A DNA stretch of 64,000 bases, taken from Rhyacophila brunnea. Taxonomy: Eukaryota; Arthropoda; Insecta; Trichoptera; Rhyacophilidae. Location: the NCBI GenBank assembly GCA_022495005.1, contig JAGYXB010001002.1, positions 2,418,001-2,482,000 of the forward strand, in the 5' to 3' direction. Shown piece by piece: positions 36,686-48,845 of the stretch (the first letter of the stretch is position 1; each line of letters begins with the position of its first letter). A program made the position numbers and the translations under genes. Under the pieces are notes generated by a model. It was not told the origin of the DNA. It was given only the letters and a program-made list of their open reading frames with translations, and made no database searches.

Positions 36686-37448
36686 TATACTATTAATATT
36701 TATTATATTATGATATTATGATGGTTAATATTGCTACATTTAATACATTTTTATTGTTGAAATGTTGAAACCTTGAAAGGAATGAATTATATAACTGAAG
36801 CGAAGATACATTTTTTTGTTTTAAAATATTGACGAACTCTATTTTTTTAAGTAGAAAAAATAATATGTTGTAAAAATATATGAAAGAATTACTTTTTATC
36901 AGATTTTACATGAGTTATGAAGAAACTGGAATGAAATTGTGCGGCACATTATTCGGTCGCCTGCAGCACACTAATTGGAAACCTGTGGTTTAATATACCT
37001 ACCATTAAATACCGCTATCTTATGATGTATATTTATTCAAAATGTAAATAATTTTCTGATTTATTCTGTAAAACAATTTTGAAACTGTCTTATGTAAGAA
37101 TAACATTGTTTGAACATAAAACCCTATTAGCGTTTAAGAAACACTAGGTAATATAAATAATATATTATTAATCCACGAATTTCCTAAGCAATCTGTAGAT
37201 GTTTAAGTAATCCCACAGACTAACTACTATTTCATCTCTATTTTTCCCGGTGAAAGTTTACCTTCTGGTTACGCTAAAACCCTGGATTATTCGTGGCCTT
37301 GCTACAAAAGCAAGATAAATATTTGATCTAACTAATTGCAACAGAATAAAATAATTTTGGAAGTAAATAAGAATAGAGTGCTTCAAATTGAGTTTGCATC
37401 GAAACTAGTGTAAACCAATTAACTACAGTTCGTAGCGTTTGAAATATC

Positions 37449-37550
37449 TTTCTTCTTCTTCTTTCTACCATGTCCGATCCTAATAGAATCATATGGGCCT
37501 CCACAAAATGGAGGTTTCTATTGACAGACATTGTTTTTACGAGAAATGGA
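37449..37550 (-). mobile_element. tRNA-SINE 3' fragment
   Basis: It shares 'ctaccatgtccgatcctaat', 'atcatatgggcctccaca', 'tggaggttt' and 'tttttacgagaaatgga' with copies at 45.0 and 48.6 kb, and ends in a TTC run (GAA tail on its own strand). The tRNA-like head is missing, as in a 5'-truncated insertion. Confidence 0.75.
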
Positions 37551-38003
37551 TTATCATATAGGAAAAGGATAAGGGTAGGTAAGGTGGGTATTGTGACAAT
37601 TGATCAGATTGTAACGTAGGGAAAAGAGGAGTGGATTGGAATTAGATGGGAAATATAGGCAGGTGCACCTGGGTATGGAAAGCGTGGATATGGGATAGGA
37701 GCGCGGCAGAACATGAGACTAGGGGAATGCAGGGTCGTGGGTGGTTTGACATTACCTCTAAAACCTCAGTTACCTGACCGGTTACTTTACTCATTCGTGT
37801 ATGTTCCTGTAATAATAAAATACATAGAAATGCAATTAGGAATATCTCGGTTTGAGCGCCGTTCTATGAAATGCATAGAGATAATGATAAAGGTAATTTA
37901 AATAAAACGCGGGTAAAGAATTTTAACAGAAGTATAATTAAGATATAAAATTTACTAGCGGGCGAGAGTGTATAAAGGTGTAAAAATAAGTTAATCAATT
38001 ACG

Positions 38004-38400
38004 AGCGCCTAGCATAGTATAATTTAAACAATTGAAAACACAAATAAAAGGCTAATTCGTTGGACCGTAACGTAATAAAATAACAATAAATACCACAATA
38101 CAAATATGCTCTCAGCTCTTTGCCGCCCTCGATTCCTTCCAGGACGGAGTCGAGGAGTGCGTCTTCAAATGTTTCAGGACCATGAGCTTCCTTAGATCTC
38201 CTGGCCTGAGAGGGACATCCTTCGGTTGGCCATAATAATCGTCTCCAAACGTCAGGAACAGAGAACCATGTGCCTCGGTCCGAGGCTTGGAAGAGCGGTC
38301 TTCGAGAGAAGTCTTCTTTGCACCAATGTTCAGAGCTAAGAGAGACGTCTGCTTCGTTCGAACGATAAAAACTGAGCGCCTGAATTTCGCTTCGCCTTCA
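38004..38400 (-). other. GC-rich open frame of unknown nature
   Basis: The minus strand is open from a stop at about 38400 to a stop near 38004, about 130 codons without a Met. It includes SSEHWCKEDFSRRPLFQASD, then VPDVWRRLLWPTEGC, ARRSKEAHGPETFEDALLDS and VLEGIEGGKELRAYL. The first 95 codons are clearly GC-richer than the surroundings and compositionally protein-like. No family is recognised and no convincing splice site borders it. It could be a retroelement gag fragment, a decayed exon or part of an LTR. Flanking sequence (37560-38520) is also GC-richer. Confidence 0.4.
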
Positions 38401-38544
38401 TGTTAAAAACCCGCCTTGCTTATTTAGCGCCGGAAATAGTTTTACGAACTCCGTTGAAACTATCATAGTGCGCATGCGTACTGCGGTCGTCTTTTATGTG
38501 GTGTTACCATCATGAATAAAGTGTGTCATGTGTAAATAACATGA

Positions 38545-38697
38545 CAGGATGTCAGCCACTTGCTCAACCTATTAGGTCCATACACACATTGAAAAACAAT
38601 ATGTGTTTTTGCCAGACCCAGGATTCGAACCTGGGATCCACTACGCAATAGGCTAACGTTTAAGCCGCGCGGCCATCGTGGGTGTCTAGCATATATA
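38545..38697 (-). mobile_element. tRNA-derived SINE with clear head
   Basis: Read on the minus strand it begins 'gacacccacgatggccgcg', with an A-box-like 'tggccgcgcggcttaa' and a B box 'ggttcgaatcctggg', then 'acacatattgtttttcaatg'. The tail part is lost after 'gtggctgac'. The 72-codon frame here is not a gene. Confidence 0.8.
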
Positions 38698-39616
38698 TAA
38701 ATAATATCTAGCAAATAAATAAATAAATAATTCCCAGCGTACATCCGGAATAGTGTTTAGCTATAACAAATACAAATTGTATATTATGTACTTACCCATA
38801 CAACTATTCCGCGATTCAAGTATTTTATTTTCTTTAGGTAATTGCTGCTATAATACTACCCTGGTAATATAATAACTATAATAATACCTAATAATAAGAT
38901 GTTCTATGTTTTTCATATGACTCACATATTATATTTCGTACACTTTTCACGTGTATTTTTCAAAGTCTTTATTTATTCTTTAACACCGACATTGATACCA
39001 TTCATTCTTTTTATAATAGTTACTCTATTTTCATGTTTAATACCTTCGTTCAGGCATTCAGGTATTTGCAAGAAATGGTTTGTTTTTTTGATGTCCACCA
39101 ACGTAATATTTATTCTTTCAAAATTTGATATGCTGCTTTCATGTTATTGTAGTTTTTTTCTATTTCATTTCAAATTTAACGAATGTTGTTATTGTATAAT
39201 ATGACTGTAATATGTAATATGATTCTGTGTGTTCTGTTTTACTATTGTATTATTTTATAATATTTTATTTCATATATTGTATTTGCTTCGTTTATAAATA
39301 CACAGATCAGGTCAAATTTATGTGTTTTAATATATAATATTAGCGGAATTTGTGGATAATTTAAGTAGCAATAATTCCGATAAAGGAAAATTCTATCAAG
39401 ATAGCCTCCAAATTTATGGAGACCAATAACTTATTTTCAAAATAAGGAAATGATAAAAAAATTATATAAACATTGGACTAATACACTTTTTCATTTTATA
39501 GATTTTTTTTAATAATTCTTTGAACCCAATAAACTATCATAATTGTCTAAAGAATATTAGATCCTTTAACAATATTCGGTTGATACACATATTATATAGG
39601 TACTTTCTATAAAATT

Positions 39617-39745
39617 CTTCTTCTTCTTTTGTGGTTCTAATTCCAAAGTGGACCTTAGTTGCCTCTTGCATACTGATCAATATTCCGCTCTCTTTTTCAA
39701 TTTTTTGCATTCAGCACTCGTAAATCTCCCTGGGTACCATTTTGT
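39617..39745 (-). pseudogene. possible LINE 3' end with GAA tail
   Basis: A 'ttcttcttcttc' run followed by 'ttgtggttctaattccaaag' resembles, in antisense, the tail arrangement of the LINE at 43.2 kb. There is no readable protein segment, so the assignment is weak. Confidence 0.35.
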
Positions 39746-39845
39746 AAAAGTGTTTATCATACAATGGTGAAATACGAATGAAAAATATATATCTTGTTAC
39801 TTTTAACTGTGCTGCGTATAGTGGCATATGTGTCATCATAATGAC

Positions 39846-39970
39846 AGGATTATTTGACTGCAGGATGAAGATCTTCCTTAGCTCCTTACGCTCTTTCTAT
39901 TCCGTAGTTATCTGTAGCTACAAAATATCACCATGAGTTCGTCGATCCATCAAATTTTGGAATATCTTGT
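39846..39970 (-). pseudogene. degraded RTE-type LINE C-terminus
   Basis: The minus strand carries RWIDELM and, after stops, NRKSVRS and a 'cttcatcctgcagtc' phrase equivalent to the EAFIQQWID region of the 28.7-kb copy. It has several stops and is heavily diverged. Confidence 0.5.
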
Positions 39971-39974
39971 AGTC

Positions 39975-42660
39975 GTATAGTATAGAAACTTATGTTTCAA
40001 TTTATAACTTTAAAAAAATACAGCAAAATATACTTGGATGCTTACCCATCGCAAATCATATTCTGTGTTTGTTTGTAAGGTTTTGGTTCAAGTCCCACAC
40101 AATGAAAAAAATGCCTCTGATGTGATTTTAGAAAAAAAATATGTGTATTTTATAAAAAGTTTTAAATTTTAAGTCTTGTATATATTTATTCATTGAATAA
40201 AAAATAGTCTATGTAGATATTTTTGTTTTAAAAATGTGTCTACTTGAATATGATAATTTTGTGGTAGTTTTCTTCAGTGATATTTTTATATCATGTCATT
40301 TTAGTGGCTTTTATAATGTATGATGTGTTTTTTTCGTCATTCATCACCTCAAGTGTTTTCTGTTTTTACGACAGTCAAGAAAAGGTGTTTACGTAGGTAG
40401 CAAAAAGTAATTCATCGCTTAGATACCACTTTTTTAGATATGACACATTTTTTGCTTTAACTTGTTATAGTGTTATTTTTAATAAAAGGGTGATGTAAGA
40501 TATAGCTTTATTTACAATTGTTTTTTAAAGAATTTAAATATATTATTATTTGTTTAATTTACAAATCACAGATCTGAACATAATAAATTATATTCAGTGT
40601 ATCAATAAGTGTGTCAATGCACCTCGGCATCGGGGCAATTTGATACAAATACCAAAATTACTGTGCTTACCTTTCATAAAATTGTGTATAAACAACCATA
40701 ACTCAATACTTTATGTAGGTAATTAATAAAATACATTAAAATAATTATATTTGAGGATATAATAATACGATACCATAAAAAAAACGTCTCAATTTGCTCC
40801 GGTTTTCCCTACAATAGAATTTATTTTTAATTTTAATTACGTTGTCTGTGATATTTTAAATACACATAGATACCAAGGGAATATAGTATACACCATTCTC
40901 TAAATGAACTTTCCTTCATACTTTAATTAACAAAAGGTGAACGGCAAGGCAAAATAATATAATAAAATTTTGATATAATTATATTGTTGGTTTAGAATGT
41001 AATTAAATATGATTTTCCTCCGCTTTCATAAATCCGACTCTCGTAATATGAATGTTGTAATAACACTAAAAAAATTAATTATAATATAATATTATATAAC
41101 AGAAATGTACCTATATAATTAATTTTAATATGGGAAACAAAAATCTTGATATTTTTTATATGCCTGGTTTTAATTTTTAACGGGTTTTTTATTTTGGGAA
41201 TATCAAGTGCACGTTGGATATGAAATTTTGTACATAGTTGTTGTTAATACAGTGATAATACATTTAAGATGTTATAAACATAAAAAAATAAATATTTATT
41301 AGAAATACTATCACTAATCGTATATTTTGGTCATTTCATTGGTGTCGATTAAATAATATAATAAATACACTTTCAGCTCTAGTACTTTCGATAAATTAAA
41401 AAAAATATGTAAACGCCAAAAGCTTTTTTCCAAATTATTAATTTAGTCTATCTTATCTATAAAGGTGAAATAATTACGTGGTTTAATAATTTTTATAAAA
41501 TAATATATTATCTTAATCACAATATAATATAACTATATTAAATACAACATAATATCTTAGTTTAAATTTTCAAGTCTATAATATTAAATTATAATTAATT
41601 AATAGAAAATTATAATAAGTCTTACTGCTCTAAATTATCAAATTATCGTACATAATGGGTGAAATTTACTACTTATCTATTTATAAATGGCACATAAATA
41701 TGTATTTATAATAAGACTGTATTTATATCTACCATTGAAAATATAAATGAACACAAAGAAAGAAAGGAGAAAAAATATTTTTTCGCATCAAAGTTGAAAA
41801 AACTAACATCAGATTGGTAATTGGACATCTGAGGCGTCTAATTCCAAAAAGCGATAAGTCCACATTTGGTCGAAAAAAATACGCATATATTCTTTGTATA
41901 ATTTTACACAATATGTATTGATCTATAAATTCCAAAACGCGACAAAACCCTACGAAAAAAAAATATTTTTAGTCTTGATTTATTATAAAAGGCGCTAAGT
42001 CCGTGATTCATATTATTTAAAGCTTGGTTGATTTCGCGCGTGTTTAAGTCAACCAATAAGGGAACGTACAATAATGAAAATGGCGTCTCCCATGCCGTAC
42101 CATCCGGTAAACTCATGGCAGTGCCACAGAAATATGCAGGATAAATTAAATAGTGAGGTTCAAGTAGCGCTACGTCTAATTTTATTTTGCCTATATTTAT
42201 TACATTCAAGAGTTTATCGGGTGAAACCAATTGCCATTTGGTTCTAATTTTGACATAGAATACAACGAAAAAAATAATCTCACATTAAAACAAATAATTG
42301 AAGCTTGAAACATAAAAACGTTGTTTCCCGCAAATATCGAATTACGCTTTTTGTAATTAGACACCTCATCTGACAATTGAACAAATGTAAGTGTACCGAT
42401 AAACAAGTTATATATATTAGGTATGCAATTGTAAATTGTGCATCTAGTATTACCATTCAAGAATAAATATCGATGTTTCCTTTAATCTAATAAAGCTTTT
42501 AGTGACAATAATGACAATAACTAAAAATATTCAATTTAAATACTGTGTTATTAAGATAATAACAACTTTATATATTATAAGGTATTAGGATTTATTCTAA
42601 TATAAGAAATAAAATCCTTGTAACTTTTTTAAAAAAAATATTGACGTGCCTGAATATAGT
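39975..42660. other. AT-rich non-coding DNA with an unassigned frame
   Basis: No gene recognised. The minus frame at 41904-42230 covers a GC-richer patch ('ggcgtctcccatgccgtacc') and has some protein-like composition, but no family was recognised. Confidence 0.45.
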
Positions 42661-42680
42661 AACACGCATAAACAGCTTAA

Positions 42681-43029
42681 GAGCATACACAAGTGAAATG
42701 GCAAATAATTTTCAACAGTAGGTGGGAATAAATTTTGCGCTCGTCGCCAATCGGAGACCGACAGTCAAGATGTGAGCACGTAAATTTTTTTTATGATGGC
42801 GTCGGAGGAATATATTCTTGAATCGTGTAAAGATGACTAAAAAACGTTACGCATGTATTTAAAAAAGAAAACATGTCAATGAATATACTATTATTATTAC
42901 TAATATAACAATTCAACGCATGTTAAATTTTTACGACAGATTATATTTCGTTCGGCACGCGTCATTTGCACAATCCGCGCATCGCCTAGTCGCGATCATT
43001 TGAGACCATGCCTCAGCTGAATTATAGCC
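42681..43029 (-). mobile_element. piggyBac-like miniature element, copy A (349 bp)
   Basis: It is flanked by TTAA on both sides (42677-42680 and 43030-43033). Its reverse complement aligns along its length with 46231-46605: 'tgaggca.ggtct', 'taggcgatg.gcggatt', 'tatattcattgacatgtt', 'tagtcatctttacacgatt' and '..tttcact'. Exact TTAA duplication in two independent copies is the piggyBac signature. No transposase is encoded. Confidence 0.75.
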
Positions 43030-43242
43030 TTAAGCAGCACTCAAATGCTTTGAATGCTTAGTAAAGATACAACATTATATCATACCTACAAACTTGAACA
43101 AGTCATTGAACACTCGTTATCCATTCAACTGTAATTATGTAGGTACATTAGAATTTTCAATAGAGGTATTAATCACAATTTTTATAATGATTTAGACAAA
43201 AGTTATATTATGTAGATTTTCCAATATTTTTCGTTTACTATA

Positions 43243-43530
43243 TTCTTCTTCTTCTTCTTATTGTGCCATCCCCTAGCGGAGGTTGGCCACCATCAAGGCG
43301 ATATTAGCTTTGTCGTCTGGTACCGGGAACAGTTCAGTGGAGCTGCACTCGTACAAATCATGCAGGTTTTTAAGCCACAAAATGCGGCGCTGTCCTCTGC
43401 TACGCTTACCATTGATATTTTCTTCAATGACAAGTTGGGGAATGCTGTACTTTTGTCCTCTCATAATGTGGCCGAGATACTGTAGTTTCCTGGTTTTGAT
43501 ACTACGTAGAACTTCTCGTAGATGCGAATA
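43243..43530 (-). pseudogene. LINE reverse transcriptase C-terminus with (GAA)n tail
   Basis: The minus strand reads LREVLRSIKTRKLQYLGHIM, RGQKYSIPQLVIEENINGK, RSRGQRRILWLKNLHDLY, then SSTEL...DDKANIALMVANLR. It is followed about 10 bases later by a GAA microsatellite (43243-43259). KxxxLxYLGHIMRGxKYxxxQLxIEGKIxGKRxxGRRRxSWLxNLRxW is a very common arthropod LINE C-terminus. The reading frame is intact over this fragment but 5'-truncated. The GAA run is the 3' tail of the element. Confidence 0.85.
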
Positions 43531-43734
43531 ATTTAACGATTTGCTTCAATGCAATTCACCAAATTATCTAATTTAAAGACAGAATAATAATTAATTCTGA
43601 CTCTATAAAAATAATAATATTATATAAATAATTACTGTGATTAAAAAAATATTTTATATAACGTTACAAGTACAATATATAGAAATGTTATCTATAATAT
43701 GAACTTTATCAATGACATATTAAATGGACGACTC

Positions 43735-44335
43735 ACTTCATACCCGGCGCGCACGAGAAATTGTGCATGAAAGTCATTCACAGATGTATAGGTAGATGTA
43801 ACGTGACCATTGACGTATCCGTTTCCATTATGCGATACAAGCTTCGAGAATTTATAGTAATATAACCTTTATTGTAATGGCGTATTAGTGTCATGACTCA
43901 TTGCGTTAGAAACAGATTTTCGGTTACTTACGACTTCTCGGAGATTAGACGCAAGTGAGCCCAGCGAATCACAGGCGACTGACTGTCCAATGGTTCCTGT
44001 CATTCAATTGCATTGAATAAACATTCATCAATATCTTAAAATGGCATTTTATAAATAATAAATAATACTAACACATGCAAAGTGATATCCCATCTTTCTT
44101 GGAGTGTTTAGTAGATTTTTTTACAATTTTTAACTAGGCACATTGGCATTTTGTAACACAATAATAACGGTGGAGTCGAAACCTGACAGTCAGAAATTTT
44201 GTATGGGCAGACCCACCGGTGTCCCCAGACCGCTTGCAAGCAGAATGTTCATTTGAGCGTAGGATACCGATATTAAAATATGAATTTCGCCATCCGGCAG
44301 ACCCGACACAAAGTGAGTGTCATTTTATTTTCTAG
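43735..44335. other. GC-richer unassigned segment
   Basis: This stretch contains mixed-composition sequence ('cccggcgcgcacgag', 'cagacccaccggtgtcccca') unlike the AT-rich surroundings, but no open frame, inverted ends or second copy was found. Confidence 0.35.
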
Positions 44336-45041
44336 ATGCTTCGTCCATATTAATGTCATTGAACTTTATACATCGAAATTAATAAAATTTTTACCACCTT
44401 TATCACTAGTACATTATTAAATGCCAGGATCTCATTAATTACCTACTAACGTATTTCGATGTCTACTTCTTTCAGTATCTCTTTGTCTCATTCTTGACAC
44501 GTGGCAACTTCAATTAAATATAAAATAATTCTGCTATAATATTTGAAGATACGACTAATTTATTTTGAACCGACTTTGATATCTTTGCGGTGAAATAATT
44601 TCAATTCCAAAATAACTTAATAAATATCTTTGTATAAATGCATAATTATCTTTTAGCTGGTACCTTTGAGAGGTAAAATTTAAAATATCAACATTGTGTC
44701 ATCGTTGTTTAAGAATTTATTTTACAATTTTATGTTTCTCATTTGAGTAGGCTAAAAGATAAGTGATCTTTTTTTAAAAATATTATTAAATCTATTTTTA
44801 CTTGAGGGCTAATCTACCTCATTGCCAATTTTGCTAAACATTATAATATATGTACAGATTTCGAATGTAATTTATCATATTATGTCTCTTTATGTATAAT
44901 TCACCTTTTCAGACAGAAGTTAAAAATATTTTAAAACATTCAAACGTTGTGTATTAGTATTAAATACATGAAAAAAATATGAATCGTATTTCCTTAAAAG
45001 TATTGTTTTTATCAAAATATTTACTGGCTAGTTCTCATGAT

Positions 45042-45715
45042 ATTTTTTTTACCGTGTCCGATCCTAATAAAATCATATGGGTCTCCACAGAGTGGAGGAT
45101 TTGTATTAATCGATGTTTTTACGAGAAATGAATGTTAGCCATTTGCTCAACCTGTTGGGTCTCTACCCAGACTCATACACAAATTGCAAAACAATATATG
45201 AATACGTGTATTAATTAAGGCTCTAAGTACCAAAAACAAAAAAACTGACATTTTTATAGAAAAGTGTTCTACATACTAACGCCAATAACTTCAGCTATGG
45301 TCTAAGTGCCTCAAGCAAGTCAAAAAAATACAGCAAAATATTTAAACCTGTTGACGTTGTAAGTCCGTTGGCCTGTTTTATTTATAATTGTGTAAATAGC
45401 ACTACAGTGGTCAACTTCATTCAATATAAAATGGCTGACGATGGTGTGTTGACACTTGCGACTTCCTAATACCTAAAATTATAGAAGCTGCGTGATTGCT
45501 TCACACTGTAAAACCACATTTTTCAAAAGGTCTGCTTCATGAAATTTTACTGCAATGACTCGGTATTTTGTATCTACAGGCAATACTACTTTTTGGTACT
45601 TAGAGCCTTAATTAATACACGTATTCATATTGTGTACTTGCCAGTCTCAGAATTTGAACCTGGCACCTACAACGTTATAAGCCAACTCTTAAGCTGCGCG
45701 GCCATCGTGGGCGTG
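45042..45715 (-). mobile_element. tRNA-derived SINE split by a nested MITE
   Basis: The SINE body and tail lie at 45042-45199 and the tRNA-like head at 45627-45715 ('gcgcggccatcgtgggcg', B-box-like 'ggttcaaattctgag' on the minus strand). The break falls within 'acaatatgtgtac' of the consensus seen at 48.7 kb. The SINE is older than the inserted element. Confidence 0.85.
45200..45626 (-). mobile_element. 427-bp inverted-repeat element, copy 2, nested in SINE
   Basis: The termini 'gaatacgtgtattaattaag' and '...cttaattaatacacgtattc' are nearly perfect inverted repeats of about 37 bp. The interior matches copy 1 (6915-7340) in reverse: 'gtgtgttgacacttgcgact', 'cttcacactgtaaaac' and 'aaaaggtctgcttcatgaaa'. 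Insertion inside a SINE gives clean boundaries; TA on both sides with an extended 'TGAATACG' end would fit a TA target. Confidence 0.85.
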
Positions 45716-46230
45716 GGCTATCATACTGTACCTAAAACTTAATCAATAATAATTAACCAAATATAATGTAAACTGATTATTACAAAAAAATATAACAAAA
45801 AAATCTACAAAATAGCACATTGTACTTTTGTTACTTTTTGGTATAATACGAGATCTGTTTTACGGATATCTTCGTAATAAATGAAACATTTTAAACCATC
45901 ATCTTTTTATCAAACTGAAGTTATTATTTCAAAGCTAATTGTTTTAGTTACCTATAGTAAGGTTAAGTTAAGTTACCTATAAAAATCTGCTTACCTGGTA
46001 AAAATATTAGTATTTGGCACGTTTTTATGATTACATAAATAGTATTGTAAAAAACCTTTTTGTAATGTCGTCTTAAGGTGACTAAGCCGGTCCTGATCAT
46101 AATTTATTATATTGATTAAATACTATATAACTTATTATTCTATCGATGTATTTTTATAATAATTGTTGATTTATTTGCTTGTTTAACTATAAACATTTAG
46201 AGCCATTTATCACATAATCATTTCCTTTAA

Positions 46231-46605
46231 GGCCATGCATTAGTTGAGGCACGGTCTAAAAAGATCGTTGCTAGGCGATGTGCGGATTGCGGGTCGCGGG
46301 TGAAAATGACGCCTGTCAAACGAAATATTATTTCTCATATAAATCCAACATACGTCCATTTTATGTTCTGTTTATTATTCTATTAGTATCAATAATAATA
46401 TATTCATTGACATGTTTGCTTTTTAAAGTAAATGGGTAAAGTTTTTAGTCATCTTTACACGATTTTAGAATTAATTGGCCCGTCGCCATCACGCAGCAAA
46501 GTGACGTGCGTCCGACTCCACGTTCTCTCAATGAATGCGAAGCAAGTACAAATTTTCGTTGCGCGTACAGTTGAACATTATTTGGCGTTTCACTGATGCG
46601 TCATC
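46231..46605 (+). mobile_element. piggyBac-like miniature element, copy B (375 bp)
   Basis: It is flanked by TTAA at 46227-46230 and 46606-46609 and homologous to the reverse complement of copy A throughout. 'ggccatgcat' at the left and 'gatgacgcat' at the inverted right end share GCAT at the same position, a weak terminal inverted repeat. Confidence 0.75.
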
Positions 46606-47597
46606 TTAAGGTTAAGTGTTGTCATATCGTATTGACAGGGAAATACACAGACACAAAACGAATACGCGATTTCACTTATATTTACACTTCGATCATTTTT
46701 ACTGTATAAACGGAAGTAATACGTATTTTCAGAAAATAGCTCTTTTTGTGGCATCTCTCCATTATTTAGAACCGTACTGTTTCAGTTTTGGGGTAACAAT
46801 TAAAATGCCTTGCTCTATCCCGAACGCGATTCTCGACTAAGTGAATGTATATGGATGGCTGTTTGAGGTTAATGTTTCAAACAAAACCTCATGTAGAGAA
46901 ACCTCGGCTTTTGCTAAACGCTTTGTCGAAATAATTTTCAAAGTCTAAATAAATTAACGCTGGGAGGAAAGACATTCTGCGAAAATAATATATTTTGAAA
47001 TCGGCAAACATTGTACAATTAAATGTTATTCTTTCACTCTTTTTAATTAACTTAAAATACATAATTTTAAAGTTTACGTTCTATTTTGAGAGTCTCTATT
47101 TATTACAAATTAATTGAATAAAATTTAAATTTGTAAAATTACTATAAAATACAGTTACCCAAAAAATAGTACATTCTTACCCGCATGTGAAGGTAGTTTA
47201 AAAAGTTTGATTAAAAAGTATAAAATATCAAATTAAATGAAACAAAAAATACTTTCTAGCATAGTTTCTTTGCAGGACAGTGCGTAAATTGCTGGTCTTT
47301 CATCCGGGAGCTGCAAATTCGATTTCCAGTAAGATCACAATACCCATTGAACAATTCGTTTTAATTCATAAACAGAACGAAGTTCCACGAAGACAATTTC
47401 AGAAAATATGGTGAATAAAAAACTAATTCGTACAATTTTCTAATTTAAATTATTAATATTTAAGAAAGCACGTTGTTCTAGTATGAAATAACTTTTATGT
47501 CTACAAATCTTCACCGTATTTGCTTGTAACTTACTCGTCCATGAAATATCGCCGTATAATAAAATAGGCCTCTATTATTGACTTGCCCCTTTTTCAA

Positions 47598-47700
47598 GTC
47601 AACCATCATCATCAGCTGGGATCGATCCAATGCTGGGTGAAGACTTCTATCATCTTCCTCCATTTTCGTCGGTCGCTAAATTTTTGCTGCCATATACATC
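47598..47700 (-). pseudogene. RTE-type LINE C-terminal tip
   Basis: The minus strand reads DRRKWRKMIEVFTQHWIDPS and a stop, followed by a GATGATGATG tail. This is the same C-terminal motif as the 28.7-kb fragment (DREKWxxLEEAFI...WIDP), in a different, more complete tip. It is 5'-truncated. Confidence 0.75.
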
Positions 47701-48579
47701 CATTGATATTTTTTCGAGTAATTACTCTTTATTTATTGGTAATCCAAAAAACAATGGCCATTATATTCATAGCAGACAATACGGTTTTTGCCTTTTAAAG
47801 CTTGCCGATAAAATAAGCCTGATCCTACTAAAAAACAAACATTTGTTGGTTGCTTATTTTTAGTTATTTCATTAAATCAAAATTGTAAAGCTAAAAGAGG
47901 GTGTGTGACATTTTGAAATTCTACGTGAAAGCAACATTAAATTCCTTATAATGTATTATTCACTATCTACACTATCAAATAATATCGCTGTAACGTTTCT
48001 ATAGAATACATATTGCTAAATCACTTTAGAGAAGTAAAAAATGAAATTATTATGGAGAATATTTTCAAATTCACAAATAATATATTTTTGCCAAAATGTG
48101 CCTAGTGGATTGCCCTATCGGATAGTTAAAACGTTGAACTAGCAGAATAATTATTAGATACGTAACATACGAAGGAATTAATTTAGCTTACATTTGAAAC
48201 CTGAGTTGCTCAACCGATAATTTTCTTATTAATATAATATTTTCATGACATCATATTGTTAAATGAATTAAAATAATGTAGATACTGCAATATACTTCTT
48301 TTTAGGCTTTGTTTTTAGGAAGAAAAATACCCCATAACCCAAGAGGCCAATTAGTAATCGATTGGAAGGGAATAGGGCGTCGACAAGGCCGGGGGTGTAT
48401 AGAAATAGTTACATTAGAATTGCTCTAAGACAACGAAGTTACAGCATACAAATGAGAACAGACGCGTACTCGAAGGTAATCAAAATTCACGATAAATTAT
48501 ATATCAGTTATCTAGTCATTATGAATAAAATATTATTTTAACAATTATTCAATAATACATATACAATATGAAATCGCAA

Positions 48580-48832
48580 TTCTTTTTTCTTTCTTTCGAC
48601 CATGTCGGATCCTAATAGGATCATATAGGCCTCCATAGAGTAGAGGTTTGTATTAACAGATTTTGTTTTTTTACGAGAAATGGATGTCAGCCACTTGCTT
48701 AACCTATTAGATCCATACCCTGACACACACAAATTGAAAAACAATATGTGTACTCGCCAGCCCCAGGATTTGAACCTGAAACCCACGGCGTTATAGTCCA
48801 ACGCTTAAACCGCGCGGCCACCGTGGGTGTAC
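48580..48832 (-). mobile_element. full-length-looking tRNA-derived SINE
   Basis: From the right on the minus strand: 'cccacggtggccgcgcggtt' (A-box region), 'caggttcaaatcctggggct' (B box), body 'cacatattgtttttcaattt' and 'agtggctgacatccatttct', tail 'ggatccgacatggtcgaaag' and a GAAA-rich end. It is about 250 bp. This is the best reference copy for the family in this window. Confidence 0.9.
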
Positions 48833-48845
48833 AAATTACAATAAC

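Noticed and set aside
38526..38744. A tRNA gene on the minus strand
   Set aside because: A and B boxes are present but no complete cloverleaf is seen, and the sequence continues into the shared SINE body; the same applies to the heads at 45.7, 48.8 and 55.6 kb.
38899..39204. 101-codon hydrophobic frame as a receptor-like exon
   Set aside because: Composition is what T-rich DNA gives in this frame; no family motif or splice context was seen.
41904..42460. Two overlapping minus-strand frames as a host gene
   Set aside because: Partly protein-like but no recognised domain, no plausible exon structure; left as unassigned.
47275..47350. A second tRNA-SINE family from B-box-like phrases here, at 16.05 and 59.7 kb
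   Set aside because: Only short B-box-like similarity; bodies do not align with each other by eye, so no family was called beyond a low-confidence note.
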